Source: Flavobacterium lindanitolerans
GTDB lineage: Bacteria; Bacteroidota; Bacteroidia; Flavobacteriales; Flavobacteriaceae
Length of the DNA stretch: 64,000 nt
Assembly (NCBI RefSeq): GCF_002846575.1
Contig: NZ_PJND01000010.1
Coordinates: 124,001-188,000 of the forward strand
Direction: 5' to 3'
Both the position numbers and the translations under genes were made by a program. The notes beneath the pieces were generated by a model, which saw only the letters and a list, made by a program, of their open reading frames with translations, was not told the DNA's origin and made no database searches. This document shows, one piece after another, positions 18,478-27,100 of this stretch; positions within the stretch are counted from its first letter, which is position 1; every line of letters starts with the position of its first letter.

Positions 18478-19524
18478 TTAGTTATATTGTTTTTCGTAGT
18501 ATTTGCTATATTCTCCGCTGGTAACATTTTTAAGCCAAGCTTCATTGGCCAAATACCAGTCGATTGTCCTTTCCAGACCTTGTTCAAAAGTAACGGATGG
18601 CTTCCAGCCCAATTCCTTATTAATTTTTGAAGCATCGATGGCATAGCGCAAATCATGACCCGGACGGTCTTTTACATAAGTAATCAGCTTTTCAGATGTG
18701 CCTTCTTCCCTTCCCAATTTACTGTCCATGATTTTACACAGCAATCTCACCAAATCGATGTTCTTCCATTCGTTAAAACCACCAATATTATAGGTTTCAT
18801 GGTTTTTCCCTTCATGGAAAACCAAATCAATTGCTACAGCATGGTCTTCTACAAAAAGCCAGTCGCGGGTATAATTTCCATCGCCATAAACCGGCAACGA
18901 TTTATTATTGATAATATTATTGATGAAAAGCGGAATCAGTTTTTCCGGAAAATGATTCGGCCCATAATTATTGGAACAGTTTGTCAGGACATAAGGCAAC
19001 CCATAAGTTTCCCCATAAGCCCGCACAAAATGATCTGAACTTGCTTTTGATGCCGAATAGGGCGAATTAGGGTCATAAGGTGTTGTTTCTGTAAAAAGTC
19101 CTTCGGCACCAAGACTACCGTAAACCTCATCCGTACTGATATGATAGAAACGTTTTCCTTCAAAATTTCCTTTCCATTTTTCTTTAAAGGCATTTAGCAG
19201 GTTCATGGTTCCGATGACGTTAGTTTTCACGAATGCCAACGGGTCTGTTATAGAGCGATCTACATGAGATTCTGCTGCCAGATGCAACACACCCTCAAAC
19301 TGATGTTTTGCAAACAAATCATTTATAAAATCAGCATCAACAATATCGCCTTTTATGAAAGTATAATTAGGTTCATTTTCTATATCGGCAATATTTTCAA
19401 GATTTCCCGCATAAGTCAATGCATCTAAATTGAAAATATGGCAGTCAGGATATTTTTTTACAAATCTCCTTACAACGTGCGACCCTATAAAGCCTGCTCC
19501 TCCTGTAATCAATATCTGTTTCAT
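18478..19524 (-). CDS. rmlB: dTDP-glucose 4,6-dehydratase
   Basis: Second step of dTDP-rhamnose synthesis, 348 residues. The start is the ATG at 19522-19524, which gives MKQILITGGAGFIGSHVVRR. A longer TTG start at 19560 would overlap ugd. The active site is complete: HISTDEVYGSLGAEGLFTE (Thr-Asp-Glu) and SPYSASKASSDHFVRAYGET (Tyr-x3-Lys), with NCSNNYGPNHFPEKLIPL and YGDGNYTRDWLFVEDH for substrate binding. It lies 10 bp after ugd. Confidence 0.95.
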   Translation of the reverse strand: MKQILITGGAGFIGSHVVRRFVKKYPDCHIFNLDALTYAGNLENIADIENEPNYTFIKGDIVDADFINDLFAKHQFEGVLHLAAESHVDRSITDPLAFVKTNVIGTMNLLNAFKEKWKGNFEGKRFYHISTDEVYGSLGAEGLFTETTPYDPNSPYSASKASSDHFVRAYGETYGLPYVLTNCSNNYGPNHFPEKLIPLFINNIINNKSLPVYGDGNYTRDWLFVEDHAVAIDLVFHEGKNHETYNIGGFNEWKNIDLVRLLCKIMDSKLGREEGTSEKLITYVKDRPGHDLRYAIDASKINKELGWKPSVTFEQGLERTIDWYLANEAWLKNVTSGEYSKYYEKQYN

Positions 19525-19534
19525 CTTTTTGATT

Positions 19535-20926
19535 TTATGATCCGATTCCTTTATATACAAATCCGATTTCTGTCAGTTTTTTAGCGTCAAGAATATTCCT
19601 TCCATCAAATACAAAGGCAGGCTTCATCATATTGTCATAGATTTTTTTCCAATCGTAGTCCCTAAATTCATCCCATTCTGTCAAGACTGCAATTGCATGG
19701 GCATCTTTACAGGCTTCATACGGATTTTCTGCTACGGTTACCTGTTGCCTGTTTTCTTCAGGAGTTCTCGAATCCAAATAATTCAAATCTGAAAGAATCT
19801 GTCCTTCTTCTACTTTCGGGTCAAAGACATGTAATTCTGCCTGTTCATTAATCAGGTCATCAGCTACATAAATGGCCGCCGACTCACGCGTATCGTTTGT
19901 ATCTTTCTTGAAAGCCCAACCCAGGAACGCTATTTTCTTTCCTGATACGGTATTATAAAGTGTTGTAACAATCTTATGCGAAAACCTTCTTTTCTGATGG
20001 TCGTTCATGATAATTACCTGTTCCCAATAATCTGCCACCTCGTTAAGTCCGTAGGCTTTGGCAATATAAACCAGGTTGAGGATGTCTTTTTGAAAGCATG
20101 ACCCTCCAAAACCAACAGATGCTTTTAGGAATTTTGGCCCTATACGGCTGTCCATTCCAATAGCCTTCGCCACTTCACTTACATCTGCCCCGGTCTTTTC
20201 ACAAAGTTCTGAAAGCGCGTTTATCGAAGAAACACGTTGCGCCAAAAATGCATTGGCTGTTAACTTTGACAATTCAGAAGACCAAAGATTTGTGGTCAAT
20301 ATTCGTGCTCTGTCAACCCAATTGGCATAAACATCGACAAGCGCATTTATAGCACGCTGTCCTTCTTCAGTAGTGTCGCCTCCAATCAGAATTCTATCCG
20401 GATTCAGTAAGTCCTGAACGGCGGTTCCTTCTGCCAGGAATTCCGGATTGGATAGAATCTGGAAACGTACACCATTTCCTGTATTATCTAAAATATTTTT
20501 GATTGCTTCTGCTGTTCGTACCGGAAGTGTGGATTTTTCGACAACAATCTTGTTGGATTTGGAAACGCGTGCAATCTGTCTTGCGCATAATTCTATATAT
20601 TTCAAATCGGCCGCCATACCTTTTCCTGAACCATAGGTTTTCGTAGGCGTATTAACCGAAATGAAAATCATTTCTGCTTCATCAATTGCTTTTTCAATCT
20701 CGGTAGAAAAAAACAGGTTCCTTCCTCTTGCCTCCGCAACTACATCAGACAGTCCGGGCTCATAAATAGGGATATTGTTTGTATCTTCATCATTCCAGGC
20801 TGCAATTCTAGCCTCATTCAGGTCGACAACGGTAACTTTAATATCCGGACATTTTTGTGCGATAACAGCCATTGTCGGTCCTCCGACATATCCTGCACCG
20901 ATACAACATATTTTGGTTATTTTCAT
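19535..20926 (-). CDS. ugd: UDP-glucose 6-dehydrogenase
   Basis: Makes UDP-glucuronate from UDP-glucose with two NAD+. The 463-residue protein has the long form shared with eukaryotic [67 protein letters not shown], and the catalytic Cys in [19 protein letters not shown]. The C-terminal domain contains [16 protein letters not shown]. It is the first gene of the polysaccharide operon; its ATG (20924-20926) is about 65 bp from a -7 box at 20991-20998. This is a different subfamily from the HexNAc dehydrogenase at 13807-15087. Confidence 0.94.
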   Translation of the reverse strand: MKITKICCIGAGYVGGPTMAVIAQKCPDIKVTVVDLNEARIAAWNDEDTNNIPIYEPGLSDVVAEARGRNLFFSTEIEKAIDEAEMIFISVNTPTKTYGSGKGMAADLKYIELCARQIARVSKSNKIVVEKSTLPVRTAEAIKNILDNTGNGVRFQILSNPEFLAEGTAVQDLLNPDRILIGGDTTEEGQRAINALVDVYANWVDRARILTTNLWSSELSKLTANAFLAQRVSSINALSELCEKTGADVSEVAKAIGMDSRIGPKFLKASVGFGGSCFQKDILNLVYIAKAYGLNEVADYWEQVIIMNDHQKRRFSHKIVTTLYNTVSGKKIAFLGWAFKKDTNDTRESAAIYVADDLINEQAELHVFDPKVEEGQILSDLNYLDSRTPEENRQQVTVAENPYEACKDAHAIAVLTEWDEFRDYDWKKIYDNMMKPAFVFDGRNILDAKKLTEIGFVYKGIGS

Positions 20927-21226
20927 TTTATTTTTTTCGGACTAATTTAATAGTGATTCGTAAAATTATTGACTACGAAACAAATTTTGGCAAAAGTAAG
21001 GCTTTTAACATTATAACTCATTATTGTGCCCTCCATTTTCTAAATTATAAAAATAAAATTCTCACAACAAAAAACAATACACCATAAAACTCTTTTTATT
21101 AGTTTTTTGTGATTTAATTCTTAAATTAGAAACAATTTACCCCGCATGTTTTAATGATATTGGAATTAATTATAATTTTACCGGCCCTATTTAATTTACA
21201 CAAGAATATTTTTACTACCACATTCT
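20927..21226. other. Divergent intergenic region between ugd and the TPR regulator gene
   Basis: 300 bp without a credible gene. It holds the -7 box of the leftward operon (20991-20998). The half towards 21227 is very AT-rich. I could not find a full TTG/TAnnTTTG promoter for the rightward gene; the closest is TAATTTTA near 21172, which lacks the final G. No terminator or repeat is evident. Confidence 0.5.
20991..20998 (-). promoter_or_regulatory. Candidate -7 box of the polysaccharide operon
   Basis: On the minus strand the sequence reads TACTTTTG, a full match to the Bacteroidota -7 consensus TAnnTTTG. It would start a transcript with a leader of about 60 nt before ugd. No TTG stands at the usual -33 distance, so the match is partial. 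Confidence 0.45.
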
Positions 21227-23077
21227 ATGATGAAAAAAGTAATTTTTCTTCTCATCCCCATGGGAATTTTTGCACAAAACAAACCCTTTGACGCTGTCAA
21301 GACACAAGAACGGATTACACAGTATATCTTTTCAAAACCCGACAGTGCCAGAATCTATCTTGATATAATGCTAAAAAACAACCATCTGCTTCATGACACG
21401 GTTGTTGCTAAAAACTACAATAATTTTGGTGTGTATTACAGCCTGACTGCCAAACATGATTCGGCTAAAATCTTTTTTAATAAAGCTGTATCAAAATACG
21501 CCAAATACCCGAAAAACAAAGCCGGAAGTTTCATTAATCTTTCCATTGCCCATAGAAACACCGGCGATTATAAAACTTCATTGGAGTATCTGGACGATGC
21601 CCTGAAAATTTATGAATCTTTAGATAATGAAAGAGGAAAAGCAATCGTATATGGCGAAATGGCTTCCAATTATGCCTATATGATTGACAATAAAAGTGCG
21701 ACACGTTATTTATTAAAAGGTATTGAAATTTTAAGCAAGTCCGATGATAAAACAGACAGAAAAAATCTGGTCGTGCAAAAGCAGAAGTTAGCCAATATTT
21801 ACTTTAAATTAGAGAACTTCAAGTTTGCTATTGACTTATATGAAGAGTGCCTTCCGGCCATGAAAGAAGTCAGGGATTTAAAAAACTACTATCTGACACT
21901 TATCAATTATGGTGATTGTCTGACTTATGTCAAAGACAATACCAAAGCAAAAAAAGCACTTATGGAGGCTGCCAAAGGTCTTGAAGATTTTCACAATGCA
22001 GAATTTATCAGCCTTGCCTACAGCAAACTAGGAAAGATAGCACTGCACGAAAAAAAATACGACCTCTCCGGCTTTTACTATAAAAAAGCCTTTGATGGAA
22101 TAAAAAATACAGACTCTTTCCGGTTTATGCTTATTGGAGCAGAATACATACAGCTTCTGAATCAGATTGGTGATTTTGAAAAAGCGTTGGGCATTATCAA
22201 ACTGGTTGAAAATTCCCCTAACCGAAAAACCTTCAATGCAGAAGACCAGATGTTCTTTTATGAGGTATCTGCTGTTACTTTTAAGAATACAAATATCAAG
22301 GACAAAGGAATTGAGGCTCTTGAAAAAGCTATTATTATTAAAGACTCTCTGGCCAAAGCCCACAAAGAATCTACTACAGAAGAACTTCAGGCCAAATTCC
22401 AAACACAAACCCAACAGGAAAAAAATCTTTTCCTAAAACAAAAAAATGAACTATTGAGCCAAAAGGTAAGTGCTCAAAGGCGAAATTACATACTTATTGG
22501 TTCCGGAATAGTCGTAATTTGTGCTTTGGGATTCGCTGTCTCAAGAGCATACTGGCTTAAACACAAACTAGAAAAAGCCAAACTAAGAGAAGCAGAAATT
22601 GAAAAAATGAATCTGCTTGAAAGAAATGCTTATAAAAAAAGAATAACTGAAGATCAGCAACAAATTATACAACTAAGAGAACAAGAATTAACTTCAATAA
22701 CCTTGCAGCTTGCCAATTTGCAGGACCAGATTTCTTCGATTATTGAAAATGAATCTTCTGGTACCGATTCCAAATCAAACTCTGTCAAATCATCATTGCA
22801 ACAGATTATCAAGCAAAAAGATTACTGGAAAGAGTTTTCGATTAAGTTTGGACAGATACACCCGAACTTCAACGATAAATTACAGGAACGGTTTCCTATA
22901 CTAACCAAAAACGATATCAATTTCTGTTCGCTATTAAAACTAAATCTTTCAAATAAGGAAATAGCCACTTTACTTCAGATTTCACACGAAAGTGTAATTA
23001 CGAAAAAGTATCGCATCAAGAAAAAAATAAACATTCAGGACGATAATGAGTTTCAGAAAATAATTTCAGAAATTTAA
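21227..23077 (+). CDS. TPR-containing membrane regulator with LuxR-like HTH
   Basis: A 616-residue putative one-component regulator of a type common in Bacteroidota. It has a short signal peptide (to about residue 17, ending FAQ), then TPR units over residues about 60-390 (e.g. NLSIAHRNTGDYKTSLEYLD, LGKIALHEKKYDLSGFYY). One transmembrane helix at about 422-444 (IGSGIVVICALGFAV) is followed by a coiled coil rich in Glu/Lys/Gln (about 445-515) and a C-terminal LuxR/GerE-like helix-turn-helix (LTKNDINFCSLLKLNLSNKE then IATLLQISHESV). The TPR part would be periplasmic and the HTH cytoplasmic. It faces the adhesin operon in the same direction, but a terminator separates them. Target genes are unknown. 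Confidence 0.8.
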   Translation: MMKKVIFLLIPMGIFAQNKPFDAVKTQERITQYIFSKPDSARIYLDIMLKNNHLLHDTVVAKNYNNFGVYYSLTAKHDSAKIFFNKAVSKYAKYPKNKAGSFINLSIAHRNTGDYKTSLEYLDDALKIYESLDNERGKAIVYGEMASNYAYMIDNKSATRYLLKGIEILSKSDDKTDRKNLVVQKQKLANIYFKLENFKFAIDLYEECLPAMKEVRDLKNYYLTLINYGDCLTYVKDNTKAKKALMEAAKGLEDFHNAEFISLAYSKLGKIALHEKKYDLSGFYYKKAFDGIKNTDSFRFMLIGAEYIQLLNQIGDFEKALGIIKLVENSPNRKTFNAEDQMFFYEVSAVTFKNTNIKDKGIEALEKAIIIKDSLAKAHKESTTEELQAKFQTQTQQEKNLFLKQKNELLSQKVSAQRRNYILIGSGIVVICALGFAVSRAYWLKHKLEKAKLREAEIEKMNLLERNAYKKRITEDQQQIIQLREQELTSITLQLANLQDQISSIIENESSGTDSKSNSVKSSLQQIIKQKDYWKEFSIKFGQIHPNFNDKLQERFPILTKNDINFCSLLKLNLSNKEIATLLQISHESVITKKYRIKKKINIQDDNEFQKIISEI

Positions 23078-23091
23078 TCCAAAATCTTGCG

Positions 23092-23124
23092 AAAAAGACC
23101 TGCTTTATGCGGGTCTTTTTTTTG
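23092..23124 (+). terminator. Rho-independent terminator of the TPR regulator gene
   Basis: Inverted repeat with arms AAAAAGACCTGC and GCGGGTCTTTTT (one G-T pair) around a TTTAT loop, followed by a T-run. It starts 15 bp after the stop codon at 23077. Confidence 0.9.
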
Positions 23125-23366
23125 CTTTTTTTTACATTAATCGGCCTTTGATTTTTCCCGTCTAAAACAAAAAATCGACCAACCGACATATTTATTCGAT
23201 GAAGTACGTAATAACCATAAAAACAAACTTCAAAAACGCAAATTTTGGCTGTTTAAATGCTTAAAAATTGCCTTGTCGATTTCCGCACTTCATAGACAAA
23301 ATATAGATAATTAATTAATTTATTGATTTACAGAGATTTAAAACATAAAATATAACACTCCAAACC

Positions 23367-23374
23367 TACATTTG
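23367..23374 (+). promoter_or_regulatory. Candidate -7 box upstream of the adhesin operon
   Basis: TACATTTG matches TAnnTTTG exactly. No TTG lies 17-23 bp upstream; the nearest is about 41 bp away. It would give a long leader before 23756, with the small ORF at 23562 inside it. Confidence 0.3.
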
Positions 23375-23451
23375 TCTATACTTTATCTATACCATTTTCT
23401 ATTTTTTCAGCTCATTAATGGGCTTAATTTGTAATAACATTAACAAATACC

Positions 23452-23485
23452 ACGCCCCAAATCTAATTTTATTATTACGCCCCAA
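23452..23485 (+). repeat. Direct repeat pair ACGCCCCAA, 25-bp period
   Basis: Two perfect copies of the 9-mer ACGCCCCAA at 23452-23460 and 23477-23485, GC-rich in an otherwise AT-rich region and about 270-300 bp before the secreted-protein start. It could be a regulator site. No regulator family was matched. Confidence 0.4.
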
Positions 23486-23561
23486 CTTATTCGGGTCATA
23501 CTTCCCTATGTAAAGGAAGATGATTTGTCGAGGGCAAAAACTAAAAAAATAATTCTAACGT

Positions 23562-23663
23562 ATGATTATCTATGCTAAAAAAATCCCCTTTCGACTTCGC
23601 GTCATGCTATGCTTTTTTGTGGGTCTGATTCTGTTTACAGTAATCAGATTACTGCTCTCATAA
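23562..23663 (+). CDS. Possible small membrane peptide (33 aa)
   Basis: An ATG-started frame of 33 codons plus TAA. The N-terminus is basic (IYAKKIPFRLR) and is followed by one hydrophobic span of about 20 residues (MLCFFVGLILFTVIRLLLS), the layout of a single-pass small membrane protein. It lies 92 bp before the secreted-protein gene on the same strand, downstream of the candidate promoter. I do not recognise a family. Chance cannot be excluded at this length in AT-rich DNA. The hydrophobic pattern and isolated position are the only support. Confidence 0.3.
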   Translation: MIIYAKKIPFRLRVMLCFFVGLILFTVIRLLLS

Positions 23664-23755
23664 AATCTTTATGATTTAAATAAACAAATTGTCATTAAGA
23701 ATGGCCTTTTGTTTCAGCCCTAAACTTCAATAATCGTTAACCAATTAATTTAGAT

Positions 23756-24184
23756 ATGAGAAAATTATCACTAATTCTCTTCATGGTCATCTTGTGCATT
23801 AACTATACGTATGCACAATCCCCCGATGACCAAATTAAGGTGCTACAAAAATGCATCGACCTTAAAGAGCTCCAGGATTATCTGCCTGGAAAATCTACCC
23901 AGCCCCTATATGTCATGCAACATGGCGTTTCTTTTGACAAAGACATAAAGGTCTCAAAAAATGGAAAACCTTTGGTCTTTTTATCCAAGCAGGAAATCAA
24001 ATCGCAACAGCCGCAGGCATACCTGCTGTTTTGGACATTTGAAATAAATGAAAAAACAGCACGTGTGTCATTTGTTTACAATTATGACCAGAATCAAAGC
24101 CCAAAAGCAGTTCGGGCAGACCTGGAACTTAACAAACAAGGCGCTGAATGGACTGTTAAAACTGTAGCAATCAATAAAGTTTAA
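23756..24184 (+). CDS. Small secreted protein of unknown function
   Basis: A 142-residue protein with a clear signal peptide (KLSLILFMVILCINYTYAQ, cleavage after Ala-Gln near residue 21). The mature part is about 120 residues, lacks Cys pairs apart from one Cys, and contains alternating hydrophobic/charged stretches that suggest a beta-sandwich. No family was recognised. It ends 3 bp before the giant adhesin start, so the two are very likely co-translated. A periplasmic or outer-membrane accessory role for the adhesin is an inference from position only. Confidence 0.75.
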   Translation: MRKLSLILFMVILCINYTYAQSPDDQIKVLQKCIDLKELQDYLPGKSTQPLYVMQHGVSFDKDIKVSKNGKPLVFLSKQEIKSQQPQAYLLFWTFEINEKTARVSFVYNYDQNQSPKAVRADLELNKQGAEWTVKTVAINKV

Positions 24185-24187
24185 TCA

Positions 24188-27100
24188 ATGGGAAATAAAA
24201 ATTACTTTCAAAAATTATCCCAGGCAATTTTATTGATTGTTCCTGTACTCATGTTACTGATACCTTCTTTTACAGAAGCTCAGACGAGAGTCATCAATAA
24301 CAACAAATTGCGTGTTGGTAATGGGTCAGAAAATTCCATTAACAATTCGGGAAATATGCAGCAGCCTTTTTATTACAATTCAATTGCTGCGCAATGGAGA
24401 AAATTAACCTACAGCAATTATGCTCTTGATAATGCCTATGCTGTTGGAGGAGATGGAACCAATGAATGGAACACAACCGGAACAATCGTTCAAAACCCTG
24501 CATTGACTAATCAAACTATAGATTATTCGGGTTTCACCTTTACTACCGCTCCAAACGGATATGGCAAGGTGGTTTCAAAAGGAAACATCAATGTTGGCGG
24601 TTCGCTTCTTGAAGTCGAAAACACCTTTACTCTTTTACAAAATGCCGGTTATATCGAGGTAAAAGTAAAAGTTAAGAATGTCAGCGCTGCACCTATCAGC
24701 AATGTCAGAATTTGGGTAGGAACCCGGGATGACTTTGTCGGTTTGACAGACAGTAACATCAAACAAAAAGGAAATCTTGTAAACGGCGCCTTTGTATTAA
24801 ACACTCTGGCTTCGCAACCTTCTGCCGCATTAAAAATTTATAATAATGATGAGGCTATTCTTTTTTATTCCAATTCTCCAAGAGGTAATACAATAGTAAA
24901 TTCTTGTTGTGACTGGAACAATGTCATTAACCAAAACCCGGCAACTTCTGTAGTAAACTCCGGAACTACGGATGGTTCGTATGGTTTTTATGTACGTTTC
25001 AACAACCTGGCTGTAAATGCCAGCGATGATTTTACATGGTATTATGCTGCGGGAACAATTGCAGATATTGACGATATTATTGAAGATGTAGCTCAGGCAA
25101 GTGGTGCTGTGAACAATATCACTTACACATCGGCTGTTTTTAATTCTACTTCACAAAATGCTGTAAACGGTTATTATATTGTCGTTCCTCAAGGTTCACC
25201 AGCACCAACCGAAGCTCAAATCCAGGCAGGTACCACTTATGGTTCTGTTACGCCTGTGGCACATGGCTCATCTGCTATGCCTGCCAATGTTGAAGTGCCT
25301 TTCCCTATTTCGGGACTGACGCCAAATACAACTTATGAATTGTATTTTGTAACGCGCGACGCAGTTCCTGCTTATTCAACGATTTACCACACCTCATTCA
25401 CGACATTAGCTTATACTGTTCCGAATGTCACTGCCACGACAACTGCCAGTGCCATTACGGCAAACTCGGCTTCTTCCGGAGGAACTGTAGGTTCAGATGG
25501 CGGTCAGGCCGTTACTGAAAGAGGTATTTGCTGGAGTACGACTGCAAATCCAACTATTGCCAACAGCAGAACTACAGACGGTTCTGGTTTGGGCACATTC
25601 ACGAGTGCGATGGCAGGATTGAATGCAGGTACTACTTACTATGTCAGGGCTTATGCTACTAACTCTGTAGGTACAGGTTATGGACCACAGGTTACATTCA
25701 CTACTGTGGCTAATAATAACCCTACCATTTCAACTGTTGCCAATCAGTCTGTTTGTGCTAATGCAGCAACTACTGCACTTGCCTTTACGGTGGCTGATGT
25801 GGAAACTCCGGCAGCAAGTTTAACCGTTACAAGAAGCTCTTCGAACACTACTTTAGTTCCAAATGCAAACATAGTAGTGGCGGGTACAGGTGCTAACAGA
25901 ACAGTTACTGTTACTCCGGCAGCCAACCAGCACGGAACAGCTACGATAACACTTACAGTTACAGACCAATTGGGTGCTACTGCTACTACAACTTTCACAG
26001 TAACCGTTAACCAGTTCCCTGTAATATCGTATGCATCGGCTACCTATAATTTATACCAAAGCCAGACTATTACACCTATTACGGCTATTAACACTGGCGG
26101 AGCAAGTACAAACTGGAGCATTACTCCGGCACTACCCGCAGGATTGACATTTAACACTGCCAATGGAACCATTACCGGAACTCCAACCGGTTCACAGTCT
26201 ACGGCAAGCTACACAGTTACAGCAAACAACAATGGCTGTACGGCAACAACAAGCTTCTCAATTTACATTACTCCTTGCAATACCTTTAACGCATCAGACG
26301 TTATTACAAACGGAAACGCGTTATTGACCGGAAATGAAGTACGCCTTACAGAAAGTCAAGGCAACCTGTACGGTACAGTTTGGGGTAAAGCGAGACTTGA
26401 CCTGAATGAAAACTTCAAAATAAGTACCCAGCTTTATTTTGGTGCATCCGATTCAGGTGCCGATGGATTGGCTTTCGTTCTACAGCCTTTATCTTCCAAC
26501 CAGGGAGTTTCAGGAGGCGGACTTGGCTATCAAGGAATTAGTCCTTCTCTTGCAGTAGAATTTGACACCTATTATAATCCGGGTGCGGATCCTATTTCGA
26601 ATGACCATATTGCTATCGTAAAAAATGGATTGGCAGCAAGTATTTCTGCACATTCAGAATTTGCTCCTTATTACAATGCTGGTCAAATTGAAGATGGCAA
26701 CTGGCACGATGCCGTTTTTGAATGGATTGCTTCTTCAAAAACGCTTAAGGTGACTTATGAAGGTACAGTAATCTTCAATACCGTAATCGATATTCCAAAT
26801 GCGGTTTTAGGAAACCAATATGCATATTGGGGCTTTACGGCTGCCACAGGTGGTTCAGTAAACGAACACAGAGTACGTTTTAACGGATATTGCTTAACCT
26901 CAATTGTAAGTACACCTCCTACTATTTCAGCTGTAGCTAACCAGGGCTATTGCTACAATACTGCAGGTTCTGTGAATGTTACTGTAGCAGATAGCGAATC
27001 TCCTGTAGCAAACATTTCGCTTCAGGCAACAGGTTCTACCAACACGGCGTTGCTTCCTTTAGCTAACATCACAGTTACAGGTACGGGAGCAACCAGAACG

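Larger units (their letters stand above)
23125..23755. other. Long non-coding stretch upstream of the adhesin operon
   Basis: About 630 bp between the regulator's terminator and the small secreted-protein gene. Contents seen: a -7-like TACATTTG at 23367-23374, a direct repeat ACGCCCCAA at 23452-23460 and 23477-23485, an inverted repeat CTTCC/GGAAG at 23501-23519, and a possible 33-codon membrane-peptide ORF at 23562-23663. If the -7 box is used, the leader of the adhesin mRNA would be about 375 nt. I do not recognise a known riboswitch class. Confidence 0.5.

Noticed and set aside
23551..23559. AATTCTAAC as a further LytTR half-site before the adhesin operon
   Set aside because: There is no second repeat 21 bp upstream or downstream; a single 8-mer is expected by chance in AT-rich DNA.
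23125..23755. Riboswitch in the long leader of the adhesin operon
   Set aside because: I looked for c-di-GMP-like and other familiar conserved cores and saw none; only a short CTTCC/GGAAG inverted repeat is present.
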